Shown one piece after another: positions 1 through 13,850 of a DNA stretch of 64,000 nucleotides. The notes beneath the pieces are model-generated. The model made no database searches. It had not been told where the DNA came from and saw nothing but the letters and a program-made list of their open reading frames with translations. Positions within the stretch are counted from its first letter, which is position 1. Each line of letters begins with the position of its first letter. The position numbers and the translations under genes were made by a program. The stretch spans positions 1,116,001-1,180,000 of the forward strand of contig JAJFZO010000344.1 in the NCBI GenBank assembly GCA_021397835.1. Direction: 5' to 3'. Source of the DNA: Moringa oleifera (lineage: Eukaryota > Streptophyta > Magnoliopsida > Brassicales > Moringaceae).

Positions 1-3000
1 ATAAAAGCATCCCTTTCATAAAAACCTATTTTTCCCTTACCTATCATGCCACTTCAGTACCGATCCTCGAGAAGATCATGACGAGCCATTTCCATTAATT
101 TTTTTTATAGATTTTGAAAATTTCATAATGGATCAGGATGAGAATAAATCTCAGAATCTAAGAAATACTCATTCTAGCGCTTTCACTCTCGTATAAGGAG
201 GGCTTTTTATAAACAAAGAGGTGAGTCCAGGGTAAGCCCCCGTTCGATCTATTTCTCAGTGTCAAAAGAAGATCTCTCATCCGATGACCCTGAACAAGAA
301 GGAACAACTTTTAATGTGAAATCAATAGCAAAGAAAGAAGAAGGATTAGATGCCCTAGAGTAAAAGCCCTAGATAAGCCTTAAAAGAACATGCACATAAC
401 GGACTGGACATAAATAATAAAAAGAAGAAAAGGGCCTTGATGATGATCCTATGTTAATTTTTGCCTTGCCTCGATGATGCACTCTTAGTGCACAGAGCAA
501 CATATCAAAAAAAAAAAGAGAAAGAATGTCTCTATTATTTAATTAAGAGAATCGTTGGTTTGACTTATGGGCTACGTGGGAAATACAAGAGCTAGGCAAG
601 CTGTTATATGTTCTCTCTTTGCCCTTGAATAATAGAAGAACAACTTATTTTCTCTTAGATAGTAGTCGATCGATTCGCATTTATGGTCAATCAATAGGCC
701 CAAGGATCTTTTCTTCTATATGATAAATTGCCATATCATAACACCACCGCGATGTCGATTCTCCTTATTTTTTTGAGCATCCCATGCTGTGACTTCAACT
801 TTAAGTACGATAAATGAGTGGAAAGATCTTTATAGAAGTCCCTATTCGATCTAACCAAAAAGTTAGTGTATACATATATATAGAAAGGAGGGAGAACTAA
901 GAGTTTTTTTAAAAGAGACGAGTTGTTGAAGTGAAACGAGCCTCTTAGTAAATGTCTTAATTATGTGTAAGTTCAAAATCAAGCTAGAAGATAATGGAAA
1001 GATGAGGGTCTTTGCCATTGCAAACATATCTTAGTTCGGCCTTTACATGATTGGGTGATGGATGTGCTTCGTCGTCTTCCAATTGATAGGATATATAACG
1101 AAATTGCACCCCTTGCCATTCTATCAACAAGAAAGTCAATATCAATAGTGGACGGAGAATAGTAGTCCTATAGTCATCAATTAGTAGTTGAATAATCCCA
1201 ATAGTGGTCTGCTTACCTAGCGGAGTTAACCCTTAATTGGAAATGATAAGGAGACCAAAGATATCACACTACAGTTTAAACTTATTGCTTTACGCATGGG
1301 CATAGTAGAATTTGAATCTGTTAGCTCAAATGAGTGGCTTTTGGCTTACTTTCTTAAGAAGGACTTTCATTAACTAAAAAGTCAAAATTGTTGACTTATA
1401 TGATCTTAGGCCCAAAAAGATAAGGAAACTAACAATTTCACACTTAAAGATTAAGCTCCTCAGTGATATTTCCCATGGTGTCTTAAAAAAGTAGCTTCGA
1501 ACATGACATTCATACCCAAGGAAAGTTTTGGCAGGCATTACTATGATCTTGAAGCCCTTGCTAGAAGCTACTCAATATGGCTCACTACTAAAGAACGTTC
1601 AAGCATCCTTCGACCTAGCCTTGTGATCCACTAGTTCATCTCTTGATTTAGTATTCCTCAAAGAAGGTGGATAAGGTCAAAAAAAAGTGGTGAGGGCAGC
1701 AACAAAGGTTTTCAATTTAAGGTTCTCACCTTTAGAAATGGGTATTGAACAAAGGACATAATGGGTTAGGTAAAACCTCTTTTGAGAGAAAGATCTATCA
1801 AAGAAAAAAGTTAAGACCCAAGGTTTTTCTTTTCTTTTGCCAATGTTATGCTTTAAAAGTTAGACTTGGAACAAAAATAACCCTTATCTATATTTCATTA
1901 ATGGGATAGGAATTCATAATGGGACATTCTTTTAATAGATCCTTTAAGCAAGAAAGGTACACCACCTTACTGAGGCCTTTGACCACCCTTGAGGTCAACC
2001 GAAGCCACTTTAGGGCAATTTATTAATCGTAGTAATACAACGTTTAGTAGGGAGGTAAAGCATTAATGAAAAGCTTCCCTTTGGATTCTTTTCCCATGTG
2101 GTTTTCTAACCCATAGATAATAAGATTGATCCATCTTTCCACCCCCTTGAAAAGTTATTCTGGTTGGTTATTCTTTAGTAATGCATTGGTGTGTGACCCT
2201 TGCAATCTACTTTCATAGGTATACTTTGACATATCTTTGAACAAGCATATCTTAATGTTTCTACTATTCTCGCTCATCAGCCGATCATTCTTATGGTCTC
2301 TCGAATCGCTTTCAAAGCAGATTTAGTCTTCATTTTGGCTTTTCATTGAGTGTAAAGTTCCTAGTAATCACCTGTGCAGGATTGATTTAGCTCAAAAGCA
2401 CCATTTCTTTCATAATCGAGGAGCATAAATCGATGAGCTTATGTAAGCATCTTTTATTACCACACTTTCTTGATGTAACGAAGTCTTTTTGTTTCACAAG
2501 TAAACACCTTTTGAGGGAGTCTTTCTTTCGTCGACTTGCTCTTTTGACTTACCTTAAGAAGGAAAATTCTCACAAGATTATTAATAAATGTAAGCCACAT
2601 ATCAGTGTGTATGCTTCCTAAGGCGAGTGTATTTGCTTCTTTAAAAATGGGTGCTTATGGGACTTCTGCTTTACGAACTAGCAGATTAAGATCTTTTTCT
2701 ATGTCTATTGATATCTCTCTGGAATGAGAATTTTTTTACAAATAGAGCCAGCAAATTAGTTCGAGAAAGACCTTTTATTAGTCGGTAAGCCCAAAAACTC
2801 CCTCAACTTAAAAACATTTCTTACGAGTAGTTTCATAATTCGAACCAGGGCCTCGGTTCTAACCATTCTTACTAAGGACAACCTTGCTCCTAGTAAAAGA
2901 TTAAACGCTAGGTATGAAGCAAGTTCACAATCCAATGAATTCCCTCAAATCAGATGACACAAGGCAAACTAGAATCGAAAGATTAATCTAGGTACTAACA

Positions 3001-6000
3001 GGTTCAAATTGAAAGAAATAAAAAGACGTATAGGCAAGCCTTTATTGATTTTTCACATGGATTAATTTTCATTATTTTTCGTTCCACAGTTATACATTAT
3101 AGTCTAATCTGCTTTATGACTTTAAGGGACCAAGAAGAAGTCTTTTTGATCCTTCTTGAGCCTACTCCCATTTTTCAAATTAAGCTTCTGATTTAGTTGG
3201 TGCAGATATTAAAGGATCAACTAACACTAGATAGGAAAGGCTTTCGATTAAAGTGCTCAGATTTGTTTCGAAGTTAGTTTAAGAATCTATTTTTGGTCTG
3301 GTTGGTGTTCCAACATCTCGAATAGAGGTGGCTTTGTACTTAGGTTTGCCTACCTTTCTAGTTATAAAAATAGGAGAGGGACTTCAAAGCCTTAATTCAA
3401 GCTAGAAATAGCGCTAAAAAACTAGCTATATTTATCATAATAAGGGGTGACAATGAAAAAGCATTTTTAAAGCCTAAGGGGTAGTGAGTGACCTAGGATA
3501 AAATAAAAAAGAATCGTATTTGAATTAGGGCAGGCTGAGGAGGCCCTATGTATTCTTTCTTTTCATGAGTGGTGGGCAAGGAAGAAAACTATTCATTACA
3601 TCTTTAAGAACTAAAGACAAATAGTTGTTTAAAGACCTTTTCAAAGATCACTTTATAGAGGGCATGTATCATGCTTAATAGAACCATACTTTACTATGTC
3701 AATAGGAGAGAGATAGAGGGATGATAGCAAAAGAGGCCTTGTTATATATTTGGGAATTGAATCATCATGCACTTTAGGCCCTTCTAAAAGCCATGACGTA
3801 GGGTTACATGAGTAGTGAAAGACTGAGCTCACTTGTGCTCTCACTTCTTCACAATAACCCCAAGCTCAGAAGCTTTAAATCCATATGCAAACTCAAATCA
3901 ATAAACCAAACCAGGAAGGCTTCCAAAATCTAGGCTTGATACTACATAATTGACCTGTTTTGTACCAATTAGTATCTAACTTACTTAATGCACTAACAAG
4001 CATTCGCATCGCTTCATGTTAAGGGCACAAGGGAAAGAACAACTACTTTATTAACGTAATATTCATTCATAGTGTGGTCACTCCATTATCAGGCTTCAAC
4101 CAGTGTGTTTGAGGGAATAACTCCTCCTTATGAAACTAGGGATCTGCCTCGTAACGACATTCTCATGAAGAGAAAACAAGAGTATTTTGAAATAGGAAGA
4201 AAAACCAATGGATTATAGTAGTTTCATAAGGTACTCACCTTTATTTGAAGGGGGCACCTAAGAAAGGAAATAGCCTGTATCTTTTCTTTTTAAACTGCAA
4301 CTAGTGAAAAAAGACTTCATCTCTTTCGAGAAGAAGAGTAAGAAAAGGAATCGAAAAGATCAATTACCAAGCAAGGGAAAGTAAGCGCTACTAGAGTTGT
4401 AAGGAAAACCCCTAGGATTCCATGGGAAATTAAAAATTGTTAGATAAGAATGTTCATTGAATTGCCTTCAGTAAATCTAACTAGCTAAGCTACCTAAATA
4501 ACCTTTTTAACCAAGAAAAAGTAGATTTATTGATTCCCAATTTTGAAATTAAGAACGTGAAGTCATAAGCTGATGAGCTACAAGTGAAGTTAAAAAAACC
4601 AAGTTAAGAAATGAAAATTATAGCTATTAAGCTAAAACTGAAACTCGTACCAAAAATATAAGGAAAGGTCCCAACTACTAACCACACTTTGCTGCATTGC
4701 AAAATTAGGAAGTGAAATGAGGGAAAGGCTTTCACATACGGAGCAGCAATAGGCCGCTAGTCCTTTGGTTCTTATAGGACTGTATATGGATAGGTTCAGA
4801 GAGCCAACTACCCATTTGACAGCCGCTCAAAACATCTAATGACACGGTGAGGGCAAGCTAAGTGCAATGAAGTGCGGTTATTTTCATACATTTTTCGTAG
4901 AGTTGCTACTTTCTTTGTTTTGTGGTTTTGAGTTCCCTCTTCATTTAAAGGTTAAGAGTGATAAGGAGCATTCTACTACTTCAGTTGGGGCTCACTAGTG
5001 TAAGTAAATGTGCATGCAGCGAGCTCCTCATAGGGGCTCTAGATTGCATTTAAAGGCCTATTCTAACCACTCATATGAGGTGTCCTTCACCAATATACCA
5101 TAGTTTGGTCTCTAGTACCATTCTTGGAATTAACCTGCCTATTAGCAATGTATGCTTATTTATTATTGTATACTTATATGATAAGTCAAGTGTGCTAAAA
5201 GAAACCTTAAAGCTCACAAAGTAAACTCGATTGAGCATTCCTATTGTTGATAAGCTCCAATTCCATTTCTTTCCCTGCATCTAATTTAAGGGATTCGAGA
5301 TGTACAGGTGCTACAGCCTTGATTCATTAGCATTATGCCCTTTAAACTTGGCAAGACTATAAGTCATCACTTTAATGAAAAAGTATAAAAAGCCTTCATA
5401 ACATGTTACTATACGCTTGATGGGTTTGGGTTATCAATGTACTCCCTAAGATTGTAGGCCCTATCATAACAGATTTTAGGGCATTTATCTAGCCTATGTT
5501 TTCGCTATCACTTATGTACTCATTTTCCTAACTCTTTCGATATCCTTCTTTCATCTTTGCCATCTCCCTAACCAAATTGATTTATACACCATCCATCTTA
5601 TTCTTGGTTCGTAAGAACTGTAAGTTTGATAATCAAAGGTTGGAATATCTCCATTGATCTCAACAAGCCACTTCATGCTTAAAGCAAAAGCCAAATCTTG
5701 AAGCTCGTATGTGTGAGAACTAGAGCTTCAAAAGAAGCCCTAACGAGGCTTGGTAATATGGTTAAAGATCTACTTTGTAATAACATTTTACATCTTCTAA
5801 TATAAATAAAAGATGTTAAATCATCTTAACACCTTTTCTTCAGTTGTTCCTACGAATATATTGCCTTATTTTGATTAATTTCCCCCACACATTCCTTTTC
5901 CTACTAAGGAAGCTCTTTAGCATGTTATTGATTAGCTAAAACTTTCTTTTAATTATGAAAACAATACCCTCACGAAGAAAATTTGGTTCCATCCTATACC

Positions 6001-6440
6001 TCTTATCGAACAAATTTCAATATAAATGGTTTTCCTTCTAGTTATGATGATTTATTTTATTCAAAGTGAAGCGATAGTGTTATTGTATCCTTCCTTCTCC
6101 TAGCACTCTTTATAATTGCATGCTAAAGAGCGTCCTTCATTCAATGCACCTCTTAATTAGGTCCCTCAACGACTTGGATTGATGCTTATCAATAATAAAA
6201 ATCTTGGGATTCATGCCATGTATGTGGCACATAATTAGTTTTATGGATACGAATCAACAGATCACAAGGAAGTTTGGTCTTTGGAATTAAACAATAAATC
6301 ATGATATGATAGGGGAGCTCTAACGTGCCATTTTGGTAGCACTCATGGGATCTGGTCAATAAAGGCGTAACTATGAAGTTAGTCGGGCAACTTTTTTGAA
6401 AATGATCAAAGGGAGGTGAGGGGATAAGTGTTGTTTACAA

Positions 6441-6656
6441 TTAAACCCAATAAAGCCACAAAGCTGAGAGCATTTCAATGAAGCCTGCACTTCTTGGGAA
6501 AAAGAAATAATAGACATTGCCAGAGTGTCCCAATACAACCACTAAAGAAAAAGCTTCACTGGCTACTTTATCCACAAGAATGTCATAAAAGTTCTCTCTG
6601 GTCTTCTTCAAAAAGACAGCTTTAGAGCGTAAGTCAAAATCATGATAGGCAAGCAT
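6441..6656 (-). pseudogene. Small unrecognised reading frame conserved in both copies (copy 1)
   Basis: An ATG-started frame of 71 codons whose counterpart in the second copy (54572-54793) stays open over the same length. Shared blocks include KTREN, YDIL, DKVA, EAFSL, GNVYY and LSALWLYWV. The copies differ by two length changes of about 9 bases each, one after the segment RSKA and one before GNVYY; both keep the frame. That is unusual in a region where everything else is broken, so the frame may have been coding in the mitochondrial or nuclear ancestor. I do not recognise the protein; it does not fit the standard mitochondrial genes I compared it with from memory. No promoter or other gene context is visible. 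It could also be chance. Confidence 0.3.
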
Positions 6657-7017
6657 TCACACACACATGGTTTAGCGGTTTGCTATGCTCTGTGACCTTA
6701 TTCTTCTTCAAGGCCTGATGCTTCATTTGCTTCTTTAGCTTATTATGACTTCTTTCACACTATTGTGTGAAATATTTATTTGGTCTCCCACTGCTATCTA
6801 TGCTAGCTCAAAAGGTATTACTACTCTCTTATTTCCTATTAAACCTCCTTGACTTTATAGCTATCCCTATTTCAATTTTTTTTTTCATTATGGTCAGTCT
6901 AATTTAATTAAGTTATGGGGTTCCATGAAATAACTATGCACTACTGTGCTTAGTGCTAAAGTAAGCTTAACCAACCTAAGTGGTTGATTCTTCCTTACTT
7001 TCGTTAGTCGACAAACT

Positions 7018-8288
7018 GAATTGCAATCAATCTAAACCCTTCTTATGAGAAGCTCATAAGGGAGAACATCTTTCTTCTATAATGTAATCTATAGGTGCCT
7101 AATCCTTTTATTAATTTGGCATTTTCCTTCACCCTTTTTAATAAAATAGATTCTAACTATTTTTCTCTGAGCTCTTATGAGGGATTTATCGTCCTGCTTT
7201 CTTTCTCCATTTCCTGTTCAAGTGGTAGTTACAATCGTGGGTGTTTCATGCCCTCGATCAATCTTTCAAATCTCCTTATCGCTAGTTAGTCAAGTAGTTC
7301 TTAAATGGACTCGAGGTGTAACAAGCCCTATTAAAAGTAATTTTTAAGGATTAATGACTTCCCCATTCTATGACTTTGGCACTTGATCTTCCAAAAAAGG
7401 GTATGTACTAGGTAAAGTGAATGAATTAGATAAAGATGGCTGTTAGTATTCTAGCCTTCTTTCAAATAACATCACATCCTTAATGGAATATGTAATTTGA
7501 CTAACAAAAATGTAGTGATAGACGAGGAAGATAAAATTATTAAGGATAAAAATCAAGTAATGATGGATGTCATAGGCTCTATATGAATGAAAAAAGGATG
7601 AAACCGTTAAATGATCGGAATAAAAAATCCGAGAAGAGGACTTATTGGCAAAGAAAAAGGGACCTATCTCATATAAGAAACAAACATGGTAGTGACACTT
7701 TCTTTGTGTTGTGTTTGTAAGCGGAGGCTATAGCTCTTTCATAATTATAGACGAAATCTGGTGAGACTTCTTTAGAAGTAGTAGGCTGATCAATGTTTGA
7801 TCTGATAAATAAGATGGACAAAGGTGACTCTCGCTCGATTTGGCATGCATATGTTTGCTGAAAAACACCTCATAGTTGATAAGTCGAGGTTGTGTTAAGA
7901 GGATCCATGACTCATACCATTCAAATTTTTTCTTCTCATTTGTAGGATAATTTGCTTTTCAACGTCTCCAAACACACTCATCTTTGGCAATCTAGATGGA
8001 TTTGGTAGTCAAAGGCATAGAAAGAGACTAAAAGTGTAGATTAACAGCAAATATAAGAAAACAGTAGGAATCAATGAGCGATGATGGCCCTCTTAATTAA
8101 TAGCTCCAATTTATCTCTCTGCACACATTTTATGCTCATTTTATCTAATAACGTAATCACAATCTCTCATCTCAATCTTAGTTGTAATCTGCTTACCCAG
8201 TTTCCAGTCCTTTATGTCATGTTTTTCCACTTTAGACGGTTATAGCTAGTTTGACTATAGTTTCCATAAATAGGATGAAATTTAGATT

Positions 8289-8328
<40 letters not shown>

Positions 8329-9060
8329 AAGCCTCCGCCTATGATGCCTATGCTTACTATGTTATGCTGTTCTACTACTTTAGGTTTTGTGCTTGTATTT
8401 GCCTTTTTAGGTGCAGCTTGCTAAGGCCATGGGTCATCATAAAAAAAAAACTACGAGTGAATCAAATTTTAATATTTCTATCTCATTTATACTAGGTGAT
8501 AACGAACAAAGCAACTGAATCGATTGGATCAAGCCACCCATAGCGAAGTTGCCCAAGGGCTTGGTTTGTCCTACTTAACTACTTTTGTCCATAGAATCAT
8601 AGCAAGTATATGAAATGGTCAAAGCCATTTCAAACCAATGCCTCGACTTGGACTAATGGAGATGTTATGGCATGCATGCTTCTCTAGCTAAGAGGTGGGG
8701 ATATGAATATAACTAATCAACGTCAACCAGAATGTGAATTAGTAAGCAAAGAGGATCTCACAAGCCTATCCTAGTATGCAAAGATGATGGATTTCCCTCA
8801 CTTTTGATTTTGAGAGAGAAACTAGGTTCATAGCTCATATCTTTTTTCAATAAAAGAGAGAACCATGAAGGAAAGCTATAGATTAGAGGTACGACATCTT
8901 TACTTTCCTAACTTCTATATCTTGAAGCCTTTGGCAAGCTAATACAAGATATTCACTGCTAGGATAGGAACTAATTGTGGACAATCTTAAGATATAAAAA
9001 TTTGTTTCACAAAATAGGATGCTACATTGGAAGCTCTTAGGGAAGAAGATAGAAAGCTTA
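7018..9060. other. 2.04-kb segment present only in copy 1
   Basis: The homology between the copies stops after the motif GACAAACT (7010-7017; 55146-55153) and resumes at TAGATCGAG (9062; 55203). Copy 2 has only about 49 unrelated bases in between. I see no terminal repeats or target-site duplication, so a deletion with filler in copy 2 is more likely than a transposon insertion in copy 1. No gene is recognisable inside; it contains a TA microsatellite. Confidence 0.7.
8292..8325. repeat. (AT)17 microsatellite
   Basis: Seventeen uninterrupted AT dinucleotides. It lies inside the segment missing from the second copy, so its age relative to the duplication cannot be read. Confidence 0.97.
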
Positions 9061-10067
9061 TTAGATCGAGGTGGGCATAGATCAGAGAAAGAAAAAAGAA
9101 AGGAACTATACTAACTCAGTCCTGTCATTTAGAGACGTCCAGCCTTAGCCCTCCATTCTCTGTAAGTTCAAGGAATTTCCTTCTATAAGTAGGAGCATGA
9201 CATCTAATTCCTGTATTTGCTTTCCCTCCCTTTTTCTTTTTCTCCTATCATACTCTCTTCTTTTAGCAGAGTCTTGTCTCTAGGTGAATCTAACTATTTA
9301 TGAAAAAATACCCCTAGATAATATGTGTCACTTATGAGATAGATATAAAGTCAAGTAGATGTATCGAAAATGAGCTCATATAAACTAGTTAGTCATTGAT
9401 TGAATTGACACTTTTTTTTCTTATAAAGAATTTGATTCAATTTATCCTCTAAGCCTCTAGTTAGTCATCTCCCTAAAATTGCAATTCAATTGGTCAAAGC
9501 ACCACATATAAGAATATGTCAAAAATAAGATAAATTTACCATCCTCTAGATGGACTAAGTCAGCAAGCAATAGCAAGTATAGAGAAAGATTTCGTCAGTT
9601 TAACATTATTTCTCATTTTGTTTATAGCAGAAAGAAAGAAAACATCTATTAAATAAAAGTAGGAAAGGATTTCACACTATGTTGAAGGGCGAGACATGCC
9701 TCTTCTTTTGGATATTTTCGAAAGTGAAAGGTCCCCAAAGACTACTTTAATCTTACAAAGAAGCCTTTTTAACCGAAGAAAAAAGTCGAAGGCCTTTGAG
9801 AAAGAAAAGGCTGAGCTCCTAATGGTGAAAAGTCTTCAAATAGGATCCCGATGATTTTATGTCAAAATCATTCTCAGGGTGATTGTGTCATTAACACTCT
9901 CATCTCCTCATGTAAAGCCAGTTTTATTTTACGGTATTAAGGTCATGATAGCGAGGGGAAGTGGAACTCAGTCATATTTAGATATTTTATCTTATATCTC
10001 ATCATAGTTCCTCTATCATTTTCTTAAGAGGCTAAAGTTTATAACCTAAGTTACAATCATGCTACAA

Positions 10068-10110
10068 AAGTTATATACTTAACACATGCAAGTCGAATAT
10101 TTTTTCGATC
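10068..10110 (+). pseudogene. rrn18: Short remnant resembling the 5' end of mitochondrial 18S rRNA
   Basis: Positions 10078-10097 read CTTAACACATGCAAGTCGAA, a universally conserved run near the 5' end of small-subunit rRNA. Flanking bases also fit plant mitochondrial rrn18 if C-to-T and G-to-A changes are allowed: AGTTATATA before it for AGCTATATG, and a T-rich stretch ending in TTTTCG after it. The mitochondrial form fits better than the plastid one. None of the later conserved rRNA blocks is visible downstream, so this is a fragment of perhaps 40-60 bases and not a gene. Short rRNA fragments of this kind are common in plant mitochondrial spacers. The counterpart in copy 2 is more eroded. 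Confidence 0.5.
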
Positions 10111-10693
10111 AATCTAGTTACCTAGCTATGGCCCAATCTAATCATAGGCAAACTAATAGTGGCTTTCTAGCTCAGAACAAAACTTGAAAAAGCTCTCTAA
10201 TTACATATATAAAGTGTCTTCTTCTTACTCTTATAGCTAATTAAAGAAAGACAGATAGAACTCTTGTTTACGTACGACACAATCGAAGCCCTTTGATTAG
10301 GCCTTTTTCATGTTATAAATAAATAAATAAACATATATATAGCCCAAAGCATTTGTTGTCAGCAATCACAAATAGGGCCAGTGCAAGAGGACATCCTTAC
10401 CAAATAGACCAAGAAATTGAAAAGGAAGGTAGTACAATTCCTAAAAATGTCTTAGAATGGTGGTATGACCATTCAGTTCAGACCACTCTTTTTCGAGAAG
10501 CCAGAAGTAAGCTACTGTAGTTAGCAAGCCATTAAGTCCAGGTTATAAACCCTGCTAACTTCCCCTTCGTGGGATAAATACAGTAACCGTCGTACCCTGT
10601 ATGCCTACTTGGTATCCATATTGTACCCTGCATGCAAGTAAGCTAAGTGATGACGAACTCTTATACCCTTGTTCTGATGCTATAGTCTTTTTT

Positions 10694-10771
10694 CCATCTA
10701 GAGCTACAAATTGTAAGTTGGAAGTGCAAGATGTTGAAAAGGCTATCTGTCTATCCCTGCCAGCAACTTAA
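10694..10771 (+). other. 26-codon open tail conserved in both copies
   Basis: This reads PSRAT..., then CKLEVQDVEKAI, then LSLPAT and a stop. The second copy keeps the same reading with few changes (see 56703-56912). The upstream part of the frame is open only in copy 2. I do not recognise the protein; it may be the end of a mitochondrial unidentified ORF or chance. Confidence 0.2.
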
Positions 10772-12629
10772 AAGAAGTACCTCAGTACCATCAATAATGC
10801 TCAGTTTCAATTCATGTTGGCATGCCTATAGCACTTGTTAGAAAAGTTATCTCACTTTCTTTCTTGGTCAGCTCTTGCTCGATTGAGATTGGAACTAAAG
10901 GATTGATATTAAGAGGGATTAGATTCATATAAAAGGTAAAGGTGAGCCCCACTCTAAAGCACTTAATTGCATCCCAACCTTTATATAAGCTCTTGCATGT
11001 GGCCCAAAGCATTGACTTTGACTCCAACGCATGGATTACTTTTGATATTCCCCAAATGTACTAAAGTGATTCAACTTGCACCCGACAAACGAATCCAACT
11101 AGACTCAAAACCATTTGTTCATGTTCGTTCACCTTCTTTAGAAGTTACAAGGTTCCCGAAGGCAAACTAAGACATTGAAAGGTCCTATTCTCTTATTGAT
11201 CCAATCTAGGGAAACACCAAGCTTTTTTCTACCCCTCATCTATTAAATGAAGTGAACACAAGTTTTAGTTCCTCCACATCCAAGTGTTTTTGATGCTTCC
11301 ACCAAAGATCGTCAACTTATGCATCCGGCCTTTACCTCATAAATGTTGGCTAACCTAATCGCATTAAGTGCTCTTGTCCCTTAGCTTTTCTGCAGGCTAG
11401 CTTTCACCCTTATTTGATATCTAAGCAAGCTAGTGTTCTTTGATTCAACCGAAAAGGCATCTCTAACCTTTATAGGGAAGAACAAGCAGGCAATCTAGTG
11501 CCATCGATCGAGAGAATGGAATTACCTCTTAACTAGGACCTTACCTTTCTTTGATAACAACTTATTTCGTATATAGGTAGCATCAACCAGAACTCCAGAT
11601 GTTAGATCTGATCGATAGGCAATGAAGGACCCACTAAAAGAAGCTTCACTTCTCCCCAAACCCCAACCTCAACGAGTCGAGACTCTAGCTCTGCTGCACT
11701 TGAATAGTAACCTACTAATGCATCATTTTCTATCTGCATTTTTAAGACCAACCCCTTATTCTATTAACCAATTAAGTTGGTTCATCAAGTGCCAAGGCAT
11801 CTCTTTCTCCAAGATCCCATCTCAAACATTCACGAACAGGCAAGTCAGCCACATCCATTATATCAAAGCTCTTTCTCATTCTCTTAGCTTGGTGATCAAC
11901 ATTTCTTTTGTCTCCCCATTTCGCACGTGGCCTAATGAATCAAGCTTGTAAGCTAAAAAGCCCCTCATTGTACAAAATTAGATTGAATCCAACCGAATCA
12001 ACTTCTAAGCCAAGCTAGGGCACGAAAAATTGATCCTATCGTTTCTTGTCCCTATTCATGATGAGAGTGAGAGAGGTGAAGCGAAGGTTAAAGAAGTCGC
12101 TTCTATAATGCGTGAAAGTATGGACCCAAGCAAATATGCTATTTCGTTTGGCCAATCTCAAACTCCACGTATTCATGATTGATAAGAATGTGAGGGGAAT
12201 AGTCTTGAATGATGGAAGGAAGGATCCTCTGTCACTCGACGAACTACCTGTACCAATCTATCCTGAAAACATCCAATCGATCTAGTGTGTGCTAATGACT
12301 GCCACAGCAAGCAAGTAGAAGGTCTTATGCATAAAACTGATTGAATGGCTATTCTTAATGTACGGCTTGGCTCACGAAGAAGGAAAGAAGAATTAATTTC
12401 CTTGTGGGATTGGAATTGACTTTTTATTTATGCTTTAGAGGTCAATCACGGTTCTATAATCTATAATGGGATATTTCTTAGATGTAATTTCCTAATTGTC
12501 CTGCCATTCCTGACTTTAAGAAGGAATAGAGTAAAGGACTACCTTAATACCTAAATCTCAATTAAGGAAACACTGTAAACAGTACTCCTTTGCTTAAAAT
12601 CCTTTACTAAACCCCTAAAAAGCCACCTC

Positions 12630-13850
12630 TTTTATGTTTTGCTTTTCTATCCGAGGCTTTTTTGAAGTGGAATCAATTTTGCTAATGGGAATAGTGTTTA
12701 AATGAAATCAGGGTGAACTTTAGGGCTGTTATCGCTTATGCCACTGTAGAATTGGGGGTTCATAACAACTTTGACAAATTTCTGTGAGAGCTAGCAGATC
12801 ATCACTCTTCCTTGAAAAAAAGCAGGTTAACATTGAAAAGTTGCTAAACTACCTAGGTTTGTAGAAAAAAAAAAGAATTAAAAGATGAGTGCCGTAGTAG
12901 TAGCTTTTAAGATGGTAGCCGAGGCTAGGATTTGGGAGAGTAAGTGTAAGTGTAAGGAGAAAGAGCTTTTAAGGTTATATATGAGAGTAAGTGTAAGGAG
13001 AAAGAGCTTCCTATTTGTTGTTCTGGAGCTAGGTTTAAAAACTTATTTAGCTATCGCTTCCTAGATGGAGCTCTGAAAGGAGACCTATGAATGCCTTGGC
13101 CCTAAGCCGTATGTACCATCGTATAATGGAGTATTCAGCCTCACAACAACTTTTTCTCATGCTATGGCCTATTTTTGAGTGCATTCATTGCTTTGAGAAA
13201 TTGGTTGTGAGCAAGGAACCATTTAAGTTGGCGCGTAAAGTTAAAGGTGGTGCAGTTTTTCATAGCTTTTCCAATCTCTATCATATGTTTGAAAGATCTA
13301 AATATCGTTTTTTTAGGCATGGACGGATCCCCCCGCCCCAACACAACCCCTTTCCCTAAAAAAAGCTTTGATCGCTTTTCACCTGTTTGTACAATGAATA
13401 TTTATTTATATCATTGACATTGACAGTTGTATATAGATGCATAGCAATGGCAGTTAAGAGTATTCCTTTCTTAAGACAAGATGGTCTCTTTCTTCCTTCC
13501 CCTATTCTTGTCCTTCCTACGGCAGTTGATGGCAAAGCATTGAGTAAGGTAAGGAGTTGAGACAGTCTTAGATACAATCTCTGTTCTTAGTGTCTTCCTC
13601 CGCTTTGCATAGCTGTGCATTGAGGGAGCACCTGTGGTGTTAGTCAAGGTATACGATGGGCAATTACAAGGCAATACCACTAGGGAAGCTGATTAAGGCA
13701 TATGTTTTTTACGATCGATAACGAGGGGATTACTAATGATAAAATGTACAAAAAAGGGCAAAATGCCCTATTCTCCTTAACCCTTTGGAACCCATACATC
13801 TCTTTTAGGCGTGATAAGGCTCGCTTTGTTCTTAAGGCTTGGGCACAGTT
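12630..13850. other. 1.2-kb segment present only in copy 1
   Basis: Copy 2 passes directly from the equivalent of about 12,625 (58,700) to the equivalent of 13,851. The stretch holds overlapping short open frames on both strands at 13.09-13.68 kb, none of which I recognise, and a short tandem duplication at 12936-13010. No terminal inverted repeat or target duplication is evident at its edges. Confidence 0.55.
12936..13010. repeat. Two-copy direct repeat of about 27 bp
   Basis: The unit GAGAGTAAGTGTAAGGAGAA, followed by AGAGCTT, occurs twice (12936-12970 and 12983-13010). The first copy carries an extra TAAGTG. This is a small local duplication with no coding sense that I can see. Confidence 0.9.

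Noticed and set aside
8292..8325. Possible replication origin or promoter at the AT run
   Set aside because: A plain dinucleotide microsatellite in gene-free DNA with no associated motif.
11622..11951. 109-codon plus-strand open frame
   Set aside because: Its counterpart in copy 2 (about 57.77-58.09 kb) is broken and no family is recognisable, so it is probably a chance frame.
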